Below are positions 57,601 through 64,000 of a stretch of DNA of 64,000 nt, one piece after another. The position numbers and the translations under genes were made by a program. The DNA is taken from positions 9,660,386-9,724,385 of the forward strand of contig NC_012878.2 of NCBI RefSeq assembly GCF_000003195.3. Reading direction: 5' to 3'. Every line of letters starts with the position of its first letter. Position 1 is the stretch's first letter. The notes under the pieces are model-generated. The model did no database searches and was not told where the DNA came from. It saw only the letters and a list, made by a program, of their open reading frames with translations. This DNA comes from Sorghum bicolor. Taxonomy: Eukaryota; Streptophyta; Magnoliopsida; Poales; Poaceae.

Positions 57601-57805
57601 TCAAATTGATTTTTAAACCAAACAACCTAGTCTTACAATCAATCAAAATATTATGCACTAGCATGAATGCAGCATTTCATGTTTCTAGACCTTATAGTAT
57701 TTTAAATAATTCCAAAAATTGTTATTTGCCTAAACAACTCTCAAATAATTCCTATATTTATGCCCATTAAATACTAATTTGAAAATAAAATTTCAGGGTG
57801 TTACA
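54635..57805 (-). repeat. Element C 3' LTR
   Basis: 3171 bp from TGTCACACCC to GGGTGTTACA (plus strand), the TG...CA form. It has a GC-rich part at 56200-57500. The partner LTR is not in the window, so the start rests on the TG/CA ends and on the junction with the LINE. Confidence 0.8.
57133..57139 (-). promoter_or_regulatory. Element C LTR TATA box
   Basis: Minus strand TATAAAA within CACCCTATAAAACCCC. The equivalent copy in the unseen 5' LTR would drive the element. Confidence 0.6.
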
Positions 57806-57818
57806 AACCTACCCCCTT
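57806..57818 (-). other. Element C polypurine tract
   Basis: Minus strand AAGGGGGTAGGTT next to the LTR, preceded by GAGGACGAGATTC. Confidence 0.85.
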
Positions 57819-58308
57819 AGGATGAATCTCGTCCTCGAGATTCGGATGGCTCAAAAAGATGAGGGTACTCAGATTTTAAATCATCCTGTCTTTTCCAGGT
57901 TGCTTCATCTTTTGAATGCCTGTTCCACTGTACTTTGCACATTCTTATGACCTTGCTCCTGGTGATTCTTTCTGATGTCTCCAAAATTCTTACAGGATAT
58001 TCTTTATAGGAAAGATCTTTTTGAACATCGAGCTCTTCCAGAGGTAACTGTTCCTCAGGTATTCTTAGACATTTCTTAAGTTGTGACACATGGAAGATAT
58101 TGTGAACACTAGAGAGTTGCTTCGGTAATTCTAGCTGATAGGCAACTTCTCCTCTCCTAGCAATGATCTTAAATGGTCCCACATACCTAGGAGACAACTT
58201 CCCCTTGGTATGAAATCTCTTGACTCCTCTCATAGGTGAGACCTTGAGATACACATAATCTCCTATTTGAAATTCCAAATCCCTCCTCCTTGTGTCAGCA
58301 TAACTTTT
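57817..58308 (-). pseudogene. pol: Element C integrase C-terminus and chromodomain
   Basis: Open from 58278 to 57817 (153 codons). It begins in the GPY/F-like module (G-D-Y-V-Y-L-K-V-S-P, Y-V-G-P-F, F-H-V-S-Q-L-K) and ends with the chromodomain (C-K-V-Q-W-N-R-H, E-A-T-W-K, Y-P-H-L-F). A TAG at 58309-58311, in place of an expected Gln codon, separates it from the integrase core. The chromodomain itself looks complete for the plant chromovirus type. Confidence 0.9.
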
Positions 58309-59208
58309 CTATCGAGATTGTGCTATTTTCAAGTTCTGTCTTACTATGTGTACTTGTTTCTCCGCTTCTTGCAAAATCTCGAGCCCAAAAACTTGACTTT
58401 CCCCAGTTTGACTCCAAAACAGTGGTGTCCTGCATTTCCTGCCATATAATACCTCAAAAGGTGCCATTTTGAGACTCTTCTGATAGCTATTATTATAGGA
58501 GAACTCTGCATAAGGCAAACTTTTGTCCCAACTTGTCTCGTATTGCTGGGCACAAGCTCTTAACATATCTTCCAGTATTTGATTCGTTCTTTCTGTCTAC
58601 CCATCTGTTTGAGGATGGTAGGCTGAAATGAAATTCAATTTTGTATCCATGGACTCATGTAGTTTCTGCCAAAAGTTTGATGTAAACTGTGTCCCTCTAT
58701 CAGAAACAATTTTCTTTGGCACCCCATGTAAACACACAATCCTTTCCATGTACAATTCTGCCAACTTTGCCCCGGAATAGGTAGTCTTGACAGGGATGAA
58801 GTGAGCTACCTTGGTTAATCGATCCACAATAACCCAGATAGAATCGTATCCTTTCTGTGTTCGGGGTAGTCCCACTATGAAATCCATTCCAACTTCTTCC
58901 CACTTCCACTCAGGTATTTTCATGGGTTGAAGTAATCCTGCTGGTCTCTGATGTTCTGCTTTTACTCTTTGGCACGTATCACATATAGCCACATATTCTA
59001 CTACATCTCTTTTCAAGCCATACCACCAATATCTTTCCTTAAGGTCGAGGTACATTTTTGAGCTACCCGGGTGTATAGAATAGGCTGAGTCATGAGCTTC
59101 TCTCAGAATAGCCTCTCTCATAGACTTTATCTTGGGTACACAAATCCTCTTACCGAACCATACTGTTCCCTGGTCATCCATGTGAAAACCTGGTGCCTTA
59201 CCAATCAC
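58309..59208 (-). pseudogene. pol: Element C integrase core
   Basis: In the frame starting at 59208, H39, H46, C76 and C79 form the HHCC zinc finger, and D109 and D170 (D-R-G-T-Q-F-T) are the first two catalytic acidic residues. The Glu lies in the next segment (58566-58309, N-Q-I-L-E-D-M-L). A TAG at 58597-58599 replaces a Gln after Q-T-D-G. Upstream, a frameshift near 59250 separates integrase from RNase H. Confidence 0.92.
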
Positions 59209-59389
59209 TATCCGTTCAGCAATATCTTTAATTTTCTCATCTTCAAGCTGTCCTTTACGGATATCTTTTCTAGTGTGGGTTCCACCTCCAATTCCATAGT
59301 GTTAGCCACTATACTCAAGTTCAAGTGTTCAAACTCTTCGCACAACTCCCTAGGTAACTGAGTCACATAAGCCATATTAACATAGCTCT

Positions 59390-60785
59390 TTCTGCTCAAG
59401 GCATCTGCCACTACATTAGCTTTACCCGGGTGATAGTGTACTTCCAGGTCATAGTCCTTAATAAGTTCCAACCATCTTCGTTGCCTTAAGTTCAAATCAG
59501 ACTGGGTGAAGATATATTTTAAACTCTTATGATCTGTATAGATCTCACATTTATGACTAATTAGATAGTGTCTCCATATTTTCAGAGCGTGCACCACGGC
59601 CGCTAACTCCAAATCATGGGTCGGGTAGTTCAACTCATGTTTCCTCAACTGTCTAGAGGCATAGGCCACAACTCTGCCCTCTTGCATCAGCACACAACCA
59701 AGACCTTGCCGAGAGGCATCACAGTAGATAGAGAAACTCTTAGTTATGTCAGGTAAGATGAGTACGGGGGCAGAAGTCAGTCTCTTTTTTAACTCTTCGA
59801 AACTAGCCTGGCACTCTTTAGACCATATAAATTTAGCATTCTTTTCTAACAGAGCGGTCATTGGTTTGGCTAACTTAGAGAAACCCTCGATGAACCTTCT
59901 ATAGTACCCGGCCATTCCAAGGAAACTCTTAATTTCACTCACATCTTTAGGTGGCTTCCAGCTTAGCACATCCTGAACCTTTTTCGGGTCCACTGCTACC
60001 CCTCCGTTAGAGATGATATGCCCAAGGAAAGATACCTCTTTTAACCAAAATTCACACTTACTAAGCTTAGCATAGAGTTGATGTTCCCTAAGCTTCTGCA
60101 GCACCAATCTTAAGTGTTGCTCATGTTCTATCTCATTCTTAGAGAAAACAAGTATGTCATCAATGAACACAACCACAAACTTGTCAAGGTATTCCATGAA
60201 TACTTTGTTCATCAAATACATAAAGTAGGCAGGTGCATTTGTTAAGCCAAAGTACATGACTGTAAACTCATATAGTCCATATCGAGTCACAAAAGCAGTT
60301 TTAGGGATATCAGATCATCTTATCCTTAACTGATGATAACCAGACCGAAGGTCTATCTTAGAAAACACACAAGCTCCTTTCAACTGGTCGAACAGGTCAT
60401 TGATTCTAGGGAGTGGATACTTGTTCTTAATCGTAACCTCATTAAGCGATCTGTACTCTATACACATTCTTTGTGTCCCATCTTTCTTTTCTACGAATAA
60501 CACCGGTGCTCCCCAAGGTGAGGAACTTGGTTGAACATAACCCTTATCTAGCAATTCTCTTAATTGCTTCTTAAGTTCTGCTAATTCATTCACTCCCATT
60601 TTATATGGTCTTTTAGCTATGGGTGCAGTTCTAGGTAAAAGTTCAATTATAAACTCAATGTCACGGTCAGGTGGCATACCTGGCAGTTCCTCAGGGAATA
60701 CGTCCGGATACTCATTCACTATCCGTATGTCCTCTATTGATGTCCCTTTCAGTTGATTAACTGTGTAGTATTGTTTAGCTGACAT
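59390..60785 (-). pseudogene. pol: Element C reverse transcriptase and RNase H
   Basis: Fingers and palm: 60785-60315 includes [16 protein letters not shown] and [14 protein letters not shown] at 60315-60317 interrupts. In the frame from 60290, F-G-L-T-N-A-P is followed by F-I-D-D at residues 42-45 (catalytic pair) and F-L-G near 89. RNase H has D191, E228, D253 and D296, the four metal-binding acidic residues. Apart from the single nonsense codon, all catalytic residues are in place. Confidence 0.93.
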
Positions 60786-60806
60786 ACTAACCTCTACCTC
60801 AATTTG

Positions 60807-61220
60807 CTAGCCTGAAGGTGTCATTAACTGAACTGTTTTGCTATCACATTGTATAACTGCCTTTCTCTGTCTCAACCATTCCATACCCAAGATAACATCA
60901 ATACCAGAAGTTCTCAAAACCACTGGGCTAACTGTAAACTCTACCCCCCTTAAGGTGATGTTCACTAGAGGGCATCTAAGGGTAGCTTGCATTTCTGCTC
61001 CAGGTGAGCTAACTATCATGGAATTTTTCATAGCAATCATGGGTATATCATATTTCTTGACAAATGACTGAGCAATAAAGGAATGTGATGCACCAGAATC
61101 GAATAAAACTGTAGCAGGACTTGAGTTAACTGGAAACATACCGAGCATCACGTCCGGTGCCTCCTGTGCCGCCTCGGCTGTCACATGATTTACCCTTCCT
61201 CTGATATTGTTTTGGGCCAT
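60807..61220 (-). pseudogene. pol: Element C protease
   Basis: Open 137-codon stretch with L-F-D-S-G-A-S-H-S-F (D41), the standard Ty3/gypsy retropepsin site, and D-V-I-L-G-M-E-W-L near the end. It continues from gag and is stopped by a TAG at 60807-60809 where Gln is expected. Confidence 0.9.
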
Positions 61221-62234
61221 CTTCTTGGGGCACCTATTGGAGTAATGTCCCGGCTCACCATAGCTGTAACATTTGTTATCATTGTTGGCATTTGGTGCTT
61301 TTGGTGCACCATTCTTTGGTGGAGCATTAGGAACATTTGTCTTTACTGGAGCATTATTGACTGGCTGCTGACGTTGGTTAGGAGCTCGGTACTGCTGCTG
61401 CTGCTGTGCATGTTGTGGTTGTTGATTACGATTGATCAGACTCGACTGACCCTCACAGCGTTGCTGTGGATAAGCTTGATGAGGATTGGTACGAGTACGC
61501 GTGTTGTTCCCTGACTGTTGTCCCTAGAACTTCCTTTTCTTATCTTCCATCTGACGGCGTTTGTTTTCAATCACCAAGGCCTTGTCCACCAGATACTGAA
61601 AGCTTGCAAAAGTGTGGGATAGCAGTTGATACTGGAGCCCATCATTCAACCCTTCCATGAATAATTCCTGCCTCTTTTCATCGTTCTCCACTTCAGTGGG
61701 AGCATATCGTGACAATTGTATGAACTTGTCATGATATTCAGCAACAGACATACCTCCTTGCTTGAGGGAGAGAAATTCTTTCTTTTTCAGTTTCATTAGT
61801 CCGGCAGGGACATGATGAGAGTGGAAAGCATTACGGAACTCCATCCAGGTTATGGGGTCAGCATCTGTACGGCCAAAACGGAAAGAATCCCACCAAACAA
61901 GGGCAGCTCCTTGCAGTTGCCCCGCTGCATACAACACTTTCTCTCTGTCATCACACTGTGCAATCTCCAGTTGTCTTTCAATAGCACGAAGCCAGTCATC
62001 AGCTTCGAGAGGGTCGGTGGAGTGTTTGAAAACAGGTGGATGGCCCTTCAAGAATTCTCATCTCTTGTCCCTAACATGAGGAGGTGCGCTTCCATTTCCA
62101 TTTCCATTGTTCTGCATATTTTGAGCCAGCTGCTGCAGCAGTTGTGTTTGCATCATCATCAGCTGCTCCATAGTAGGAGGTGGTGGTGGTGGTGGCATGT
62201 CCTCACCCCTCCTGTTCCTCCTAGTGTTGGCCAT
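61221..62234 (-). pseudogene. gag: Element C gag
   Basis: Start at 62234 (M-A-N-T-R-R-N-R-R-G), directly after CAG. Poly-proline from GGT repeats, then G-H-P-P-V-F-K, P-L-E-A-D-D-W, G-A-A-L-V-W-W and L-K-K-K-E-F-L-S-L, all standard for chromovirus gag. Stops: TGA at 62058-62060 and TAG at 61524-61526. In the zinc knuckle (about 61225-61270) the second ligand is Tyr (C-Y-S-Y-G), so it is probably non-binding. A Gln/Asn-rich stretch precedes it. Confidence 0.9.
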
Positions 62235-62249
62235 CTGTACCAGATACAT

Positions 62250-62991
62250 AATATGAGTCTCATATGTCCAAGATACTTATTTTTCAAGAGATATAACATG
62301 CTGGAAACTATGTCATCTGATCAAGTACGGGATAACATATGTTGTGAGTACAAGGTAGTATGTATTCTGTATTTCTCTGCTGTCCTCACTGAAGATACAG
62401 TGAAGTAAAACAAGCATATATTTCTCTATGTTTAACGTCTCACTGCGACATTTAACTTTCTGGAAAGCTTGGAAATTTTCCTACAACTTTCATTCAGATC
62501 ACTTTCTCAAATTCTGGCGTTTACATAGGTAAAAACAAGTGACAACTTTTACTGTTCTGGAATTTCTGGCTGCGCAGAGAGGTCACCTTGTAACAATTTT
62601 ATCTCTCAAACGGTAATAGATATTGAGGTGGTTCCAGAGCCGAATGAAAGATATAGAAGTCTATTTTATTCCATAAATTTTTCGTATTTTTAGACCATCC
62701 AGAACTCGGAATATACAAATATTAAAGCAGACTGCTCAGAGGGAAAAACATAGGTGGACAGCAAGATATAAGTAAAACCCAACTATTTATTCATATTATC
62801 CTTAGACCTTAGCCCTAATCTAAATGACTTTGGACAGGCCCACAATCATTGAAATCATAACAAAAATCCAACTCACCCATTAAGCATTATTACAAGCATG
62901 CATTCACGTAATAGCAATTGTTCAATCAGTAGAAAATAAAAACACACTCTCGCATCTCTATGCGTACTTATTACAAATGGGGAAAATCCTC
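62250..62991 (-). other. Element C spacer between ORF0 and gag
   Basis: 742 bp with no supported frame. The gag ATG follows CTGGTACAG, a possible splice acceptor. Confidence 0.5.
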
Positions 62992-63963
62992 CTAAGGGTC
63001 AAGGTTGGTGCCGGTGTTGGGGTCCTCATGGTTCCTTGGGGGCGACTCTGCGAGGATGAGTGGTACTTCTTCAACATGACTCCCCTGCTGTTGCTTCAAC
63101 ATGGCGTTCTCAACAGCCAACTCGAGGTAGTCCTTCCTCAGGGCATCCAGCTCATCTGAGACTCGATCTAAGTCCGTGTTGGTTTGAGCCAAACATGCCA
63201 AGGTGGGTCGGATCCTGGGGTTCCCTACCCCAAGTGGTGCAGCAATGCTGCAAGATGTCTGACCACTCCGCCGGCGAGGTAGATAGCGATCTTCTTCCCA
63301 TGCAATATCAGCAAAGTGGCGGTCGCGGTTCACCACCATGGCTTGTCGGGCAGCGTCCCGGATGGCTGCTGCACGGGTAGTCCTGGCGGTGATCGCACGG
63401 TGGATGTAGCACACCCGACTTCCTTCTCGGATGTAAGCTTCAGTCTCCCAAAAACCAATGTAGTCAGGGTGGGTCCAATTCTCAGTGCGGTACTGTACGG
63501 TACACCGGGTGTGATAACGACGTGCGAGAGTAAGGAGCTTCGGGTGGTAGTAGGCGTCACCATGCAAGTCAAAATGAATCACCACTGTCCATCCCTTTGC
63601 CAAAAGCGCGCCATGGTGATCACGGCTATCTCCATCACTGTCACCATCACCACCATTGTCGTGGTTGTCCGAGTCAGTGCTGTCAGAACTATCTCCATCA
63701 TCAGGGTCACCAGCACCCTCCTGTTCATCTTGTTCCATGGGCTCCTCTTCGGTGTCCTCATCCTCAACAGGTTCCTCTATCATGACTTCCTCCTCAGCAT
63801 CTTCATCCATGGGTACATCCATGGTTTGTTCCTCTTGTGGATCCTCCTCCATGTCTCTCAGTGCCTCAACCAGATGCGGGGGAACATGCTTGCCTAGAGT
63901 GAACCTTGTCCTCTTGTTGGGCATGATGACACGTTTGCGAGCTGTCCACTTGGTATGGGCCAT
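62992..63963 (-). CDS. Element C ORF0 with H3-like first residues
   Basis: An intact 323-codon ORF upstream of gag. Residues 2-10 read A-H-T-K-W-T-A-R-K, 7 of 9 like histone H3 positions 1-9, including T-A-R-K(9). Residues 37-115 are strongly acidic (Asp/Glu/Ser). Residues about 125-245 hold aromatic and His/Cys-containing segments and T-R-A-A-A-I-R-D-A-A-R, and residues 260-300 look like a coiled coil. The start follows TTTTCTTATAG on the minus strand, a good splice acceptor. Homologous in position and architecture to 44598-43555 of B. No known function. It is the only uninterrupted element ORF here apart from the F fragment. Confidence 0.85.
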   Translation of the reverse strand: MAHTKWTARKRVIMPNKRTRFTLGKHVPPHLVEALRDMEEDPQEEQTMDVPMDEDAEEEVMIEEPVEDEDTEEEPMEQDEQEGAGDPDDGDSSDSTDSDNHDNGGDGDSDGDSRDHHGALLAKGWTVVIHFDLHGDAYYHPKLLTLARRYHTRCTVQYRTENWTHPDYIGFWETEAYIREGSRVCYIHRAITARTTRAAAIRDAARQAMVVNRDRHFADIAWEEDRYLPRRRSGQTSCSIAAPLGVGNPRIRPTLACLAQTNTDLDRVSDELDALRKDYLELAVENAMLKQQQGSHVEEVPLILAESPPRNHEDPNTGTNLDP

Positions 63964-64000
63964 CTATAAGAAAAGATATGAGGATTAGAACAAAATATTT

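Larger units (their letters stand above)
54635..64000 (-). mobile_element. Element C: Tekay/Del-like chromovirus, 5' LTR outside the window
   Basis: The 3' LTR is 54635-57805. The flanking bases TTGTA (54630-54634) should recur after the missing 5' LTR. Minus-strand order: ORF0 (63963-62992), gag, protease, RT, RNase H, integrase, chromodomain. Frames are much better kept than in B, with six nonsense changes and one frameshift in gag-pol and an intact ORF0. Confidence 0.93.

Noticed and set aside
54635..57805. A solo LTR
   Set aside because: It abuts a polypurine tract and a full chromovirus interior; only the partner LTR is outside the window.
63316..63988. Long plus-strand frames near the right edge
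   Set aside because: They are antisense shadows of the intact element C ORF0; the runs of Ser, Thr and hydrophobic residues are the complement of its acidic repeats.

Overview
The window is plant nuclear DNA, almost certainly from a grass (Poaceae, probably a panicoid). The grounds are the retrotransposon types (Tekay/Del-like chromoviruses with 3-4 kb LTRs; Athila-like elements with a tRNA-Asp type primer site), a LINE zinc-binding domain of the common grass type, and a CACTA transposon with GGCGGTT-type subterminal repeats. I find no ordinary host gene, rRNA, tRNA or CRISPR. The window is one nest of transposable elements, resolved here from terminal sequences and target-site duplications (TSDs).

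Layout. 1-1027 is unassigned flank. 1028-1958 is a near-perfect 0.93 kb foldback. 2012-3175 is a minus-strand LINE fragment. A CACTA element runs from 3437 to 51342 but only about 2.3 kb of it is its own DNA; the rest is later insertions. Element A (Athila-like, minus strand, 4010-49606, TSD CTTAA) sits in the CACTA. Inside A are three more: F (minus, 7232-15191, TSD GGTGG), D (plus, 17058-33705, TSD GCCAT/GCCGT) and B (Tekay-like chromovirus, minus, 34987-49331, TSD GGCCG, inside A's 5' LTR). Element E (plus, 23415-32599, TSD CATAG) sits in D's 3' LTR. From 51346 to 54634 is a degenerate plus-strand LINE, cut at 54634 by element C (second Tekay-like chromovirus, minus strand), which runs off the window at 64000.

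How the parts work. A, D, E and F keep LTRs, a tRNA-Asp type primer site, gag and a protease-like region, but none has reverse transcriptase, RNase H or integrase. They look like non-autonomous elements that depended on an autonomous helper. E also has an Athila ORF1-type (env-position) ORF behind what looks like its own internal promoter and splice acceptor. B and C carry a full gag-protease-RT-RNase H-integrase-chromodomain order plus an extra ORF before gag (called ORF0 here). All coding regions except C's ORF0 carry stops or frameshifts.

Most striking observation: ORF0 of B begins with a near copy of the histone H3 tail (17 of 21 residues after the initiator Met), and ORF0 of C keeps the first nine H3-like positions including the A-R-K motif at H3 lysine 9. 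Both elements also encode an integrase chromodomain, the domain class that in chromoviruses reads H3K9 methylation. Other points worth checking are tandem retropepsin-like domains in D and F, conserved hairpin-forming motifs shared by the four non-autonomous elements, and start codons placed exactly at splice-acceptor-like AG sites.
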